Shown: positions 8,633-17,849, counted from the first letter of the stretch. The stretch is DNA of 64,000 nt from an uncultured Clostridium sp. (GCF_934754925.1 NZ_CAKVJA010000008.1:11423-75422), one strand, 5' to 3'. The notes: generated by a model not told the origin, from the letters alone. A program made the numbers and translations.

Positions 8633-10417
8633 TTGCAGATTTCTGAAGAAATTTTAGAAAAAATAAAATCACAAAATGATATTGTGGATGTAATTTCAGA
8701 AAGGGTTAGACTAAGGAAGGCAGGAAGAAACTTCACAGGACTATGCCCTTTTCATAATGAAAAAACACCATCTTTTTCAGTATCACAAGAAAAACAAATT
8801 TATAAATGCTTTGGGTGTGGAGAAGCTGGAAATGTTATTTCATTTGTGATGAAGGAAAGAAACTTACCTTTTATCGAAGCCGTAAAATATTTGGCTAACA
8901 GAGCCAATATTCCTTTGGAAATGAATAATGGAGAAAAGAGTATAACAGCTAAAAAGAAGGATTTGTTGTATAGAGTAAATGTTGAAGCAGCAAAGTTTTT
9001 CTTTTCAAATCTTATGAATAATCAAAATGCAAAAGAATACTTTTTAAATAGAGGCATTAAAGAAGAAACAATTAAAAAATTTGGTTTAGGATTTGCTAAT
9101 GATAGTTGGAATAGTTTAATGTTTTATTTAAGAAAAAAAGGAATTAGTGATATTTTATTAGAAGAAGCTGGACTGATTTCTGTGAATAAGGAAAAAGGTA
9201 GAAAATATGACAGGTTTAGGAATAGAGTGATGTTTCCAGTATTTGATTATCAAGGAAGAGTAATTGGATTTGGTGGAAGAGTATTGGATGATTCAAAACC
9301 TAAGTATTTAAATTCTCCAGAAACTTTAGTATTTCAAAAGGGAACTAACTTATATGGCTTAAATTTTGCTTTAAAGCACAATATGAATGAAAGGTATTTT
9401 GTAATTGTTGAAGGATATATGGATTTAATATCTTTACATCAATATGGTATTACTAATGTAGTAGCATCATTAGGAACTGCACTTACTATCAATCAAGCTA
9501 GACTGCTAAAAAGATATGCTGATAAAGTTATAATTTCATATGATGCAGATATGGCAGGTCAAATGGCAACATTAAGAGGACTAGAAATATTAAGAACTGC
9601 TGGGTTTGATGTTAGAGTGCTAAATATTCCACAAGGAAAAGATCCAGATGAATATGTGCGAAGTAATGGAAAAGAAGCCTTTTTAAAATTAATTAATGCA
9701 GCAGAACCTTTAATTGATTATAGAATGAAGAAAGCTGAAGATGGAATTGATTTTAAAAATAGCCAATCTCTAATACTATATGCAAAAAGAATTATGGAAA
9801 TAATTTCAGATTTGGATCCTATGGAAAAGGATGTTTATATAAAAAAAGCATCAGAAAATACTGGTATAAAAGAGCAAACCTTATACGATATTCTCAAAAG
9901 TAAGATGAAAGATAATAGAGAAAATAATTTTAGGAATAATAAGGAAGAAGATAGGTCAAAATTATATGTAGAACCTGGATTTTTAAAAGCAGAGAGAGCA
10001 ATTTTAAAAATTATGTTAAAAAATAAAGAGTATCTACAGTATATAGAGGAAAGAATATCAGAAAACGACTTTATTTTGCTAGAACATAAAGAAATTTTCA
10101 CTGTTATTATGTTAGCTAAAGGGGAAAATATAAATAATATAGATTCATTTATTGAATCAAAGCTAAACAATACAAAATCTATTGGAGAATTAGTAAAAAT
10201 CAGAGAAGAAAATATATTCTTTGCAGATGATATTAAAGTTCAAATTAATGATTTCATTAATGAAATACATTCATATAAATTAAAGCAAAGAATAGATCAA
10301 CTAAGAAAAGAACAAAAAGAACTTGAAAACCAAGGTAAGATTGAGGAATCAATAAAATTAGCCATTGAGTTAGCAAGTATTACTAAAAAGTTGAAGGAAA
10401 GTAAGAGAGTATTATAG
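8633..10417 (+). CDS. dnaG: DNA primase
   Basis: DnaG makes RNA primers for lagging-strand synthesis. The 594-residue product has the N-terminal CHC2 zinc finger (CPFHNEKTPSF at about 38, CFGCGEAGNV at about 59), a TOPRIM core with EGYMD at about 261 and SYDADMAG at about 302, and a C-terminal helicase-binding region. Length is normal. The TTG at 8633 is fixed by AAGGAGGGAT at 8619-8628. rpoD follows 32 bases later, giving the conserved dnaG-rpoD order. The 225 bases before it form an AT-rich gap with no gene. Confidence 0.97.
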   Translation: MQISEEILEKIKSQNDIVDVISERVRLRKAGRNFTGLCPFHNEKTPSFSVSQEKQIYKCFGCGEAGNVISFVMKERNLPFIEAVKYLANRANIPLEMNNGEKSITAKKKDLLYRVNVEAAKFFFSNLMNNQNAKEYFLNRGIKEETIKKFGLGFANDSWNSLMFYLRKKGISDILLEEAGLISVNKEKGRKYDRFRNRVMFPVFDYQGRVIGFGGRVLDDSKPKYLNSPETLVFQKGTNLYGLNFALKHNMNERYFVIVEGYMDLISLHQYGITNVVASLGTALTINQARLLKRYADKVIISYDADMAGQMATLRGLEILRTAGFDVRVLNIPQGKDPDEYVRSNGKEAFLKLINAAEPLIDYRMKKAEDGIDFKNSQSLILYAKRIMEIISDLDPMEKDVYIKKASENTGIKEQTLYDILKSKMKDNRENNFRNNKEEDRSKLYVEPGFLKAERAILKIMLKNKEYLQYIEERISENDFILLEHKEIFTVIMLAKGENINNIDSFIESKLNNTKSIGELVKIREENIFFADDIKVQINDFINEIHSYKLKQRIDQLRKEQKELENQGKIEESIKLAIELASITKKLKESKRVL

Positions 10418-10449
10418 TTGGTCATATAACGAAAGGAGGTAGTCAGCTA

Positions 10450-11556
10450 GTGGAAGAAAAAACAAAAGTAAATAAGAATAAGCCTAAGGATAGCCAAGAT
10501 AGAAATAATAGAATGAATATTGTTAAAAACCTACTTGATAAAGGGAAGAAAAATGGTGTTTTAACATATCAAGAAATATTAGACGAGGTAGAAAATATAG
10601 ATCTAAGTCCAGAGCAAATTGAAAAAATCTATGAAGTTTTAGAATCAATGGGAATAGAAGTTCAAGGTGCAGCTAATGATATTGACATTGTTGAAGAAGA
10701 AATAGATTTATCAGTACCAGAAGGGATTGCAATTGATGATCCTGTAAGAATGTACTTAAAAGAAATAGGAAAGGTACCTCTACTGTCTTCAGAAGAAGAG
10801 ATGGAACTTGCTAAAAAAATTGAAGAAGGAAGCCAATATGCTAAAAAGAAGCTTGCTGAAGCAAACCTTAGACTTGTTGTAAGTATAGCTAAGAGATATG
10901 TTGGTAGAGGAATGTTATTCTTAGACTTAATTCAAGAAGGAAATCTTGGTTTAATAAAAGCTGTAGAAAAATTTGATTTTAGAAAGGGATTTAAATTTTC
11001 AACTTATGCTACATGGTGGATAAGACAAGCGATTACAAGAGCCATAGCTGATCAGGCTAGAACTATTAGAATACCGGTTCATATGGTAGAAACAATAAAC
11101 AAATTAATAAGAGTACAAAGACAATTGTTACAAGAATTAGGAAGAGATCCATTCCCAGAAGAAATATCTAAAGTTATGGATTTACCAGTAGAAAAGGTTA
11201 GAGAAATTCAAAAAATAGCACAAGAGCCTGTTTCTTTAGAAACACCTATAGGAGAAGAAGAAGATTCTCATTTAGGAGATTTTATTCCTGATGATGATGC
11301 TCCTGCACCAGCAGAAGCAGCAGCATTTACAATGCTAAAAGAACAATTAATAAATGTATTAGATACTTTAACTCCAAGAGAGGAAAAAGTACTAAGATTA
11401 AGATTTGGTTTAGATGATGGAAGAGCTAGAACTCTTGAAGAAGTTGGTAAAGAATTTAACGTAACAAGAGAAAGAATTAGACAAATTGAAGCCAAAGCGT
11501 TAAGAAAGCTTAGACACCCATCTAGAAGTAAGAAGTTAAAAGATTACTTAGATTAG
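10450..11556 (+). CDS. rpoD: RNA polymerase principal sigma factor (sigma-A)
   Basis: This is the housekeeping sigma factor. The 368-residue product lacks the long region 1.1 insert of proteobacteria, as usual in Firmicutes. Visible parts are region 1.2 (DPVRMYLKEIGKVPLLSSEEE at about 97), region 2.3-2.4 (FSTYATWWIRQAITRAIADQ at about 183-202) and the region 4.2 helix-turn-helix (TLEEVGKEFNVTRERIRQIE) near the C-terminus. The GTG start follows a very strong SD, AAAGGAGGT at 10432-10440. It is co-transcribed with dnaG, and a terminator follows directly. Confidence 0.98.
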   Translation: MEEKTKVNKNKPKDSQDRNNRMNIVKNLLDKGKKNGVLTYQEILDEVENIDLSPEQIEKIYEVLESMGIEVQGAANDIDIVEEEIDLSVPEGIAIDDPVRMYLKEIGKVPLLSSEEEMELAKKIEEGSQYAKKKLAEANLRLVVSIAKRYVGRGMLFLDLIQEGNLGLIKAVEKFDFRKGFKFSTYATWWIRQAITRAIADQARTIRIPVHMVETINKLIRVQRQLLQELGRDPFPEEISKVMDLPVEKVREIQKIAQEPVSLETPIGEEEDSHLGDFIPDDDAPAPAEAAAFTMLKEQLINVLDTLTPREEKVLRLRFGLDDGRARTLEEVGKEFNVTRERIRQIEAKALRKLRHPSRSKKLKDYLD

Positions 11557-11560
11557 TAAA

Positions 11561-11588
11561 TTAGCACCATAAGTGGTGCTAATTTTTG
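11561..11588 (+). terminator. Intrinsic terminator after rpoD
   Basis: TTAGCACCA (11561-11569), loop TAAG, TGGTGCTAA (11574-11582), then TTTTT. A perfect 9-bp stem just after the rpoD stop codon. Confidence 0.9.
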
Positions 11589-11740
11589 TATTAGATAGGA
11601 TATATTAAATCAAATAAAATTTATGAAATAGCATAATTTAATAAAGAAAATATAAATATAAGAAAATAATAATATTTATATAATTGTTATTTTAAATGAT
11701 AACGAAAGATTAAATAATTATAATATTAGAGGTAGTTAAA

Positions 11741-12433
11741 ATGGATGTTAGTAAAAGAATTGAATTTATAATCGAAAACTTAGAGAAGGTTGATACACTT
11801 GCAGATATAGGTACTGATCATGGATATGTTCCTTTAATAGCGCTAGAAAAAGAGCTTTGTGAAAAGGCAATTGCTTGTGATATTAACAAAGATCCTTTAG
11901 ATAAGGCAAGACTTAATGCTATTTTAGAAGGCGTTGGAGATGAGCTTGAATTTAGATTAGGTGGAGGATTTGAACCACTTAATATAAGTGAAGCAAATGA
12001 AGTTGTTATAGCTGGTATGGGAGGAAATTTAATAAGAGATATATTAGAGGCAGATATAGATAAAGTAAAATCAGTTGATTATTTAGTTTTAGTTCCTGCT
12101 CAGAACCCAGAGGTATTAAGAGAATATTTATATACACATAACTATGAGATTATAAAAGAAGATTTATGTTTTGATGAAGGAATATATTATGAATTATTTA
12201 AGGTAAGAAGTGCTGAAGGTAATGCAACTCAATTAGATAGCATATATTATGAGATAAGTCCTATATTATTAAGAAGTAAAAATCCGTTAATGAAAGATTA
12301 TTTACAATTTAAATTAGATGAATACAATAGAATTTTAGGATTTATAACAGAAGCTACTGTAAGTGCAAATAAGAGAAGAGAAGAGATAAAAGAAAAAATA
12401 AATATTATTACTTCAATGCTAAATTATATATAA
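11741..12433 (+). CDS. trmK: tRNA (adenine-22-N1)-methyltransferase TrmK
   Basis: TrmK methylates A22 of tRNA using S-adenosylmethionine. The 230-residue product has the AdoMet motif I LADIGTDHGYVPL at about 20-32, then ACDINKDPLDKA at about 46 and VIAGMGGNLI at about 94, all typical of the family. The C-terminal third is a helical domain. The ATG at 11741 follows AGAGGT. nif3 starts 10 bases after the stop; the trmK-nif3 order downstream of rpoD is widespread in Firmicutes. Confidence 0.94.
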   Translation: MDVSKRIEFIIENLEKVDTLADIGTDHGYVPLIALEKELCEKAIACDINKDPLDKARLNAILEGVGDELEFRLGGGFEPLNISEANEVVIAGMGGNLIRDILEADIDKVKSVDYLVLVPAQNPEVLREYLYTHNYEIIKEDLCFDEGIYYELFKVRSAEGNATQLDSIYYEISPILLRSKNPLMKDYLQFKLDEYNRILGFITEATVSANKRREEIKEKINIITSMLNYI

Positions 12434-12442
12434 GGTGAGTTT

Positions 12443-13228
12443 ATGAAGAAAGTTAATGATATAATTAGAGAAATGGAAAAATTAGCACCAACATTTTTAA
12501 AAGAAGATTTTGATAATGTAGGTTTAATGATTGGTGATAGAGAAAAGGATGTAAAAAAAATACTATTAGCTTTAGATTGTACATTAAAGGTTATTGAAGA
12601 AGCTAAGAGCGAAAATATTGATTTAATAATAACACATCATCCTCTTATTTTTAGAAGGCCAAGTAATATTACAACAGACACATTACAAGGTAAGAAGATA
12701 ATAGAACTTATAAAAAATGATATTTCTCTTTATTCAAGTCATACTAACTTAGATTCTGTGGAGAATGGTTTAAATCATACAATAGTATCAATGTTAGGAT
12801 TCGAAAATTCTAAGATATTAGAAAAAAATAAGAAAGACGAAAGTGCTGGACTTGGAAGAATAGTAAAGTTGCAAGAAATTATTACTTTAGAAGATTTGGT
12901 GGAGAAAGTAAAGAAATCATTAAAAGTTAATAACTTGAGAGTTGTTAAAGGTAATGATAATATTTCAAAAATAGCAATAATAAATGGAAGTGGGCAAGAT
13001 TTTATAAGTAAAGCTGTAAGTTTAGGTGTAGATACTATAATTACAGGAGATACAACATATCATTTTGCTTCTGATTATAAGGAAATGGGAATAAATATTA
13101 TAGATGTTGGACATTTTGGATCAGAACAAATAGTTTTCTTTAATGTAATGAAAAAATTAAAAGAAAAATTTGATGATGTTGAGTTTATAACATCAAATGT
13201 TGAAGTTGATCCTTATAATTTTTATTAG
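12443..13228 (+). CDS. Nif3-like dinuclear metal-centre protein
   Basis: This is a 261-residue member of the Nif3/YqfO family (PF01784), which forms hexameric rings with two metals per subunit. Visible ligand segments are LIITHHPLIFR at about 61 and SSHTNLDSVENGLNH at about 98, with GDTTYH and DVGHFGSEQ near the end. It is often annotated as GTP cyclohydrolase I type 2, but the physiological reaction is not settled. It has the short form, without the PII-like insert of Bacillus YqfO. It is translationally close to trmK (10-base gap) with the SD AAGGTGAG. Confidence 0.92.
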   Translation: MKKVNDIIREMEKLAPTFLKEDFDNVGLMIGDREKDVKKILLALDCTLKVIEEAKSENIDLIITHHPLIFRRPSNITTDTLQGKKIIELIKNDISLYSSHTNLDSVENGLNHTIVSMLGFENSKILEKNKKDESAGLGRIVKLQEIITLEDLVEKVKKSLKVNNLRVVKGNDNISKIAIINGSGQDFISKAVSLGVDTIITGDTTYHFASDYKEMGINIIDVGHFGSEQIVFFNVMKKLKEKFDDVEFITSNVEVDPYNFY

Positions 13229-13310
13229 TCTCTATTAAATAAAAAAATTTAGATTATGTGATGAAAATAATTTAATATAATTATATATGTAATTACTATA
13301 TAGTTTATAA

Positions 13311-13345
13311 TAAAGGGAAGGTTTATCTAATCTTCCCTTTACTTT
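13311..13345 (+). terminator. Intrinsic terminator after the nif3-like gene
   Basis: TAAAGGGAAG (13311-13320), an 11-base loop and CTTCCCTTTA (13332-13341) form a perfect 10-bp stem, followed by a T-rich tail. Confidence 0.85.
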
Positions 13346-13390
13346 ATATTCGTTTACAATTATATAATTTTAAAATAAAGCAAAATAAGA

Positions 13391-13419
13391 AAAACACTAG
13401 GTTTAAACCTAGTGTTTTT
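13391..13419 (-). terminator. Intrinsic terminator of the RNase P RNA gene
   Basis: AAAACACTAGG and CCTAGTGTTTT pair around TTTAAA. Read on the minus strand it lies just after the RNase P RNA 3' end and ends in a T run. The stem is symmetric and could also stop plus-strand reads. Confidence 0.88.
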
Positions 13420-13423
13420 CATG

Positions 13424-13793
13424 TTGCGAGATGATCCGTAAGCGGAGTTCTGTATTAAGCAATCATCTATCTAGGCTTACTGTTGCCAGTAAGCTCAAGC
13501 GACACACCACATGGCGGGACGGGCAATCCCATAATGCCATTACTCGGTCTTGCTCCAGGTGGGGTTTACATAGCCATGATGTCACCACCATGCTGGTGAG
13601 CTCTTACCTCGCCTTTCCACCCTTACCAGTCACAAAAGTGAACTCAGTTTAAAAACTTCTGGCGGTATATCTCTGTTGCACTATCCTTCAAGTCGCCTTG
13701 ACTGGCCGTTAACCAGCACCCTGCCCTATGGAGCTCCGACTTTCCTCTCCTAGCTTAAAAGCTAGCAGCGATTGCATGTATCACTCGCAGAAT
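13424..13793 (-). ncRNA. rnpB: RNase P RNA (type A)
   Basis: This is the catalytic RNA of RNase P, which matures tRNA 5' ends. Read on the minus strand it has the universally conserved pieces in order: GAGGAAAGTCGGAGCTCC near the 5' end (P4 region), AAACCCCACCTGGAGCAAGACC split around 13544-13572, and ACAGAACTCCGCTTACGG near the 3' end (P4 partner). The 5' CTGCGAG and 3' CTCGCA ends can form P1. The P5-P7/P15-P18 wording is that of the ancestral type A rather than the Bacillus type B. Ends are estimated to within about 5 bases from P1. Its GC content is much higher than the surroundings, as expected. Confidence 0.95.
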
Positions 13794-13833
13794 TTATAAT
13801 AACATATATTATTAAATATTACAAATAGTTTTT

Positions 13834-14058
13834 TTATACAAAAGTTAAAATTACGAACAACATTATAATTATTATCCAACTATAGATACCTATTCCTGAA
13901 AATAATAATGTTATTGCCATAAGTATTAAAATACAGATTCTAGCTTTGGGATTTGGACAAGTTGGTTGTTTAGGTCTTGCAGATGGGGTTTTAATTGCAC
14001 ATATTATTTGATCAACTGTATCTCTAATTACTTTTCCCCAATCAGTTTTCTTTGACAT
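13834..14058 (-). CDS. Small membrane protein of unknown function
   Basis: This 74-residue protein has a charged, amphipathic N-terminal half (KTDWGKVIRDTVDQIICAIKTP), a short Pro/Cys/Arg segment (RPKQPTCPNPKARIC) and then two hydrophobic stretches that look like a membrane hairpin. The start at 14058 is chosen because GGAG precedes it with a good spacer; the frame stays open 21 codons further upstream without an SD. No family is recognised. It lies upstream of rnpB on the same strand. Confidence 0.6.
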   Translation of the reverse strand: MSKKTDWGKVIRDTVDQIICAIKTPSARPKQPTCPNPKARICILILMAITLLFSGIGIYSWIIIIMLFVILTFV

Positions 14059-14251
14059 TATTTCAACTCCAGCAATTGTTATTATTATAATATATGCACT
14101 GATAGTAAAATACAGAAACAAAAAATATATATAAATGAAGTTTTATTAATTTATAATATTAATAAAAAGTTAATATAAATTACATAAAAAACTGTACTTT
14201 TCAGATTATAATTAAATTTAAGAAATTTACTAGGAGTTGAAGGATAAAAAA

Positions 14252-14908
14252 ATGAAAAACAAAAAAATGTTTTATAGTATTATAGGGATTTTTTTATTAA
14301 TTGTTACGTTAATATTTATATTTTTATTTAAAGATAAAATAGTATTAGATTTTAGTATAGAAGAGTTACGAAGAGTTATTGAAAGTAACCAGTTTTCAGA
14401 GTTAATATTTATAGGGATATGGACTTTAAGATTAATCTTATTTATACCAGGAGTTACATTAATGCTTTTAGGGGGAATAATATTTGAACCAAGTAAAGCA
14501 TTTTTATTATCTATGGTAGGAATAGTTGCAAGTGATGTTTTAGTATTTTTATTAGCTAAAAGTAAATTATTAGATGGTATAAGAAATAAATTAATAAATA
14601 AGTATCCAGATATGATAGGGTTGATAGAAGAGTACAGCTACAAAATATTAGCAGTAGGAGTTTTATGTCCAGTTGCACCTACAGATGTAATTGTATTTTT
14701 ATCATCATATGTTGGGATGAAGCTTAGTAAGTTTTTATTAATTTTTATTACAGCTAATATACCAGCATTATTTTTATATAGTTATTTAGGAGAAAGTTTT
14801 CAAGGATCTAGTATGAATAGTATATTTATAATAGTTACATTAGCTATTAGCGGAATGTTATATATAAGGCTATGGAATGATTTAAAAAGAAAAACTATAA
14901 GTAAGTAG
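14252..14908 (+). CDS. TVP38/TMEM64 (VTT/DedA-type) membrane protein
   Basis: The 218-residue product has an N-terminal membrane helix (MFYSIIGIFLLIVTLIFIFL) and several more hydrophobic segments. It contains FIPGVTLMLLGGIIFEPSKA and the later LCPVAPTDVIVFLSSYVGM, the F/LxPG...G and VxP..P signature of the VTT (SNARE-associated) domain. Family members are proposed lipid scramblases or transporters; the substrate here is unknown. ATG 14252 is preferred: AAGGA at 14240-14244 has a 7-base spacer to it, whereas an upstream TTG at 14237 directly abuts an AGGAG. Confidence 0.85.
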   Translation: MKNKKMFYSIIGIFLLIVTLIFIFLFKDKIVLDFSIEELRRVIESNQFSELIFIGIWTLRLILFIPGVTLMLLGGIIFEPSKAFLLSMVGIVASDVLVFLLAKSKLLDGIRNKLINKYPDMIGLIEEYSYKILAVGVLCPVAPTDVIVFLSSYVGMKLSKFLLIFITANIPALFLYSYLGESFQGSSMNSIFIIVTLAISGMLYIRLWNDLKRKTISK

Positions 14909-14998
14909 CTAGAAGAAATATAAGATAAATGAATTAAGTCTCACTAATAAACAAATAAGTATATAATGAAGTATGAACATAAGATAAGGAGAAAGTAA

Positions 14999-15865
14999 GT
15001 GAGACATAGTAGATCATTTAAAAGAAAGAATATTAGTTTAGAAAATCAAACAGAAGAAGGTTTTGAGTTTACTCAAGAAGAGTTAGAAGAATTATCATTA
15101 TTAAATAGTTCTTTGATATCAACTTATCTATTCACAATATCAGATATAATATTTTATGATTCAACCGTTAATTCAATTAATTATATACTCAATAAACAGA
15201 GGGATGAAAGGCTAATTGGAGAAGTAGAAGCAATTGAAGCTGGATACTTAGAAGTAATATCGAAGATAATATTGGTAAACGTAGATATATCTAGATATAG
15301 TCATTTGTATAAAAAAAATATAAATGATAAAAAAGAACGTTTGTTAAAACCAGAGGTAGATATAACTATAGGAGATGAATTTCAAGTATTAACATACTTT
15401 TTTATTTATATTGGATTTTTAGGAGCTTATGAAGTGAATAATATTCAAGATATTTCTATAGATGCTAGTAAAGAACTATCATTAATGCTTTCACAGTTAG
15501 ATGCTATAAATATGAGATTTTATGCAGATTATCTTGCATATATAAGTATTGTAGAGAGTATACAGCTAGTCCTTGATAAAAATAAAAATAAAAATAATAA
15601 GGAAAGAAAAGTAAATCCGGATATTCCAGCAATTCAATCAGCTATTTGTTATTTTTTGTCCAGAGTTATACTAGCTAATATAGCTTTTACTAGATATGAT
15701 GAATTATATAAGAAATATGGAAAAACACAATATAATAGTTTATTACAACCTAGCATAGCTATAAATGTGGGAAATATTTTTGGAGTAATAGGTTGTATTT
15801 ATATATTAATGGGGTTTATGGAACGTTACGAGAGAAATATTACTGGACCTGTATTTGGTATATAA
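14999..15865 (+). CDS. Unknown protein made of two copies of one domain
   Basis: I do not recognise this 288-residue protein. After a charged N-terminus (1-35) it contains two similar segments, about 38-146 and 167-280. Residues 77-106 (EAIEAGYLEVISKIILVNVD...YKK) line up with 210-239 (PAIQSAICYFLSRVILANIA...YKK). LLKPEVDITIGDEF at 115-128 lines up with LLQPSIAINVGNIF at 248-261, and each copy ends in a hydrophobic run plus a YE. A low-complexity linker (NKNKNNKERK) lies inside the second copy. The GTG start follows AAGGAG. It looks like an internal tandem duplication with probable membrane-associated helices; there are no catalytic motifs. Confidence 0.7.
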   Translation: MRHSRSFKRKNISLENQTEEGFEFTQEELEELSLLNSSLISTYLFTISDIIFYDSTVNSINYILNKQRDERLIGEVEAIEAGYLEVISKIILVNVDISRYSHLYKKNINDKKERLLKPEVDITIGDEFQVLTYFFIYIGFLGAYEVNNIQDISIDASKELSLMLSQLDAINMRFYADYLAYISIVESIQLVLDKNKNKNNKERKVNPDIPAIQSAICYFLSRVILANIAFTRYDELYKKYGKTQYNSLLQPSIAINVGNIFGVIGCIYILMGFMERYERNITGPVFGI

Positions 15866-15869
15866 AATT

Positions 15870-15918
15870 AAAGGAGAATTATTCAGAAATTATTATTATC
15901 TTGAATAATTCTCCTTTT
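15870..15918. terminator. Bidirectional terminator between the unknown gene and the ClC gene
   Basis: AAAGGAGAATTATTCA (15870-15885) and TGAATAATTCTCCTTT (15902-15917) form a 16-bp perfect stem between convergent genes, with T runs on both strands. Confidence 0.88.
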
Positions 15919-15927
15919 GTTCAAAAA

Positions 15928-17478
15928 CTATTCTAAAGTTGTTAATGAATCCATAAGTTCTCTAACTTTCCATTCATCTTTTAAATCTGTCATTGTTAGT
16001 ATAGTATCTCCAGCCTTAATTATTGTATTGCCTTTTGGTACTATGGTATTTTCGCCACGTTTAATAGATACTATAAGTGTATTTTCTGGTAAGCTAAGAG
16101 AATTTAATGTAGTTTTTTCTATTTTTGAACCAAAATGAACTACATTAGTTATAATTAATTTTTTAGTGCTATGCCTATGATATTCATTAATATTATTTTT
16201 TATTAAAAGATTTTTTAGTAAAGAATCATATATAGGTTCACTTTTTAGTAAATCAGCAATTATATAAGCAATTATTGATACTACAGAAAGTGCAAGTAAA
16301 TTAGAAAAGGAACCAGTCATTTCTGTAATTAAAATTATTCCCGTAATAGGAGCTCTTACTATTGCTGTAAAATAACCTGCCATAGAAATTATAATAAAAT
16401 TATTAAATAGTTCATTAGATATTCCAAAATAATTAATTGCAATATAACCAAATACAGCACCAAATGTTCCACCAATGATTAAAAGAGGAAAGAATATTCC
16501 ACCAGGTGCACCAGAACCAAATGATATTATTGAAAATAAAAATTTTGCAACTAACATCAATAAAAGTAAACTTAAAGCAGAGCTTAATGTTAACTCTTCA
16601 ACTATAGCGTGTCCTCCACATAAAACTACAGGAAATAATAATCCTAAAATTCCTGCAAGTAAAAATGGAATCATTAATTTTACTGATGTAGAACATTTTA
16701 GTTTAGCATATAAATTTTGAGTTCTTAAGGTAAGCCAATTATAAAATGAGCCAAAGACTCCTAATAAAATTCCTAATATTATTAATAGCCAATAATTACT
16801 TAAAGGCATAGAACTAGAAGTTGTAAAATTAAATATTGGCTTTAATCCAAAAAATTGTTTTGAAATAAAATCAGCAGCAACAGCCGAAGTTATTGTTGAA
16901 ATTAATACAAGTGGTGAAAAATATTTATAAATTTCTTCTAGTGAAAATAATACACCAGATAAGGGAGCATTAAAAGCAGCTGCTAGTCCTGCTGTAGCAC
17001 CGCTACTTAGAAGAAGTCTTCTTTCAAGACGTGTGCTTTTAAATTTCTTGCTTATTATATCTCCTACACAAGTTCCAAGTTGAATAGAAGGGCCTTCTCT
17101 TCCCAGGGATAATCCGGATATAATACAAATAGTACCTCCAATAAATTTATTAAGTATAATTGAAAAGGGTCTATTTTTTATATAGCCACCCATAATACCT
17201 TTAACTTGTGGGATACCACTTCCACTTATATAAGGTTCTTTATCAATTAGTTTTCCTATAAGAAGGGCTAAGATTATTAAAATAATAAACCATACTAAAA
17301 TAAGGTATTTTCTTGTTTTAATAAATGAATAAATAAAAAATGAAAACTCTTCTGCATAAGATAATGCAAATCTGTATAATACAACTACAAAAGAAGTTAA
17401 AATTCCAACTAAAAGGCCTTTAAGAACAAGATTAGAATGGTTTTTTCTATCATCAGTAATTATATCAAAGTTTTTCAT
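15928..17478 (-). CDS. ClC-family chloride channel/transporter with TrkA-C domain
   Basis: The 516-residue product carries the three ClC anion-path signatures: GSGIPQVKG at about 83, GREGPSIQLG at about 124 and GAPGGIFFPLLIIGG at about 319. It has roughly ten hydrophobic segments. A C-terminal TrkA-C/RCK-C-type domain (about 435-510, IVSIKRGENTIVPKGNTIIKAGDTI) suggests control by a small ligand. The Glu of GREGP, which acts as gate in exchangers, is present. The SD GGAGGTG precedes the ATG at 17478. It converges on the unknown duplicated-domain gene. Confidence 0.93.
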   Translation of the reverse strand: MKNFDIITDDRKNHSNLVLKGLLVGILTSFVVVLYRFALSYAEEFSFFIYSFIKTRKYLILVWFIILIILALLIGKLIDKEPYISGSGIPQVKGIMGGYIKNRPFSIILNKFIGGTICIISGLSLGREGPSIQLGTCVGDIISKKFKSTRLERRLLLSSGATAGLAAAFNAPLSGVLFSLEEIYKYFSPLVLISTITSAVAADFISKQFFGLKPIFNFTTSSSMPLSNYWLLIILGILLGVFGSFYNWLTLRTQNLYAKLKCSTSVKLMIPFLLAGILGLLFPVVLCGGHAIVEELTLSSALSLLLLMLVAKFLFSIISFGSGAPGGIFFPLLIIGGTFGAVFGYIAINYFGISNELFNNFIIISMAGYFTAIVRAPITGIILITEMTGSFSNLLALSVVSIIAYIIADLLKSEPIYDSLLKNLLIKNNINEYHRHSTKKLIITNVVHFGSKIEKTTLNSLSLPENTLIVSIKRGENTIVPKGNTIIKAGDTILTMTDLKDEWKVRELMDSLTTLE

Positions 17479-17568
17479 GTTATTATCACCTCCAATAAAA
17501 TTTAATTGATATAATATTAGTATAGCATTATTATAATTATTAAAAAATAGGAGAAGAACAAAAGAAAA

Positions 17569-17751
17569 ATGGGAAAAATGTTTATTATTGTTTCTACAAT
17601 TATATTGATACTAGTTATTATACAAAGAAATACTAGTAATAATATAAGATTATTTAAAAGGTTAAAAAATGTTATTTTTGAAATTAACAATGTATATTTA
17701 GAATTATTTAAAGATAGGTCATTAGGGAGGAGAATAATTCAATTTCAATAA
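17569..17751 (+). CDS. Possible small single-pass membrane protein
   Basis: A 60-residue frame with an N-terminal hydrophobic helix (MFIIVSTIILILVII) and a basic tail. AGGAGAAG at 17549-17556 lies 12 bases before the ATG at 17569; the in-frame ATG at 17578 would be worse placed. No homologue is recognised. A very good SD (GGGAGGAGA) lies near its 3' end and may serve a second tiny frame. It could be non-coding. Confidence 0.35.
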   Translation: MGKMFIIVSTIILILVIIQRNTSNNIRLFKRLKNVIFEINNVYLELFKDRSLGRRIIQFQ

Positions 17752-17825
17752 CCAATATAATATGTATTACTATATTTTTAAGTACAATTTTATCTTATAG
17801 AGATAAGATAAAAAGTGATATATAA
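17742..17825 (+). CDS. Possible 27-residue hydrophobic peptide with ATT start
   Basis: GGAGGAG at 17726-17732 is among the best SD sites in the window, yet no ATG, GTG or TTG follows at working distance. An ATT at 17742, with a 9-base spacer, opens a frame ending at the TAA at 17823-17825. It encodes a hydrophobic stretch (ITNIICITIFLSTILSY) followed by charged residues (RDKIKSD). ATT starts are rare but known, for example in infC. Coding status is a guess. Confidence 0.2.
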   Translation: MSITNIICITIFLSTILSYRDKIKSDI

Positions 17826-17849
17826 CTTTAAGAAGAAGGGATGGGAAAA

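Noticed and set aside
8404..8736. 110-codon frame on the minus strand
   Set aside because: It overlaps the dnaG start and its SD region, has no SD and a composition typical of antisense AT-rich DNA.
13431..13652. 73-codon open frame on the plus strand
   Set aside because: It is antisense to the conserved core of RNase P RNA and has no SD; a shadow of an RNA gene.
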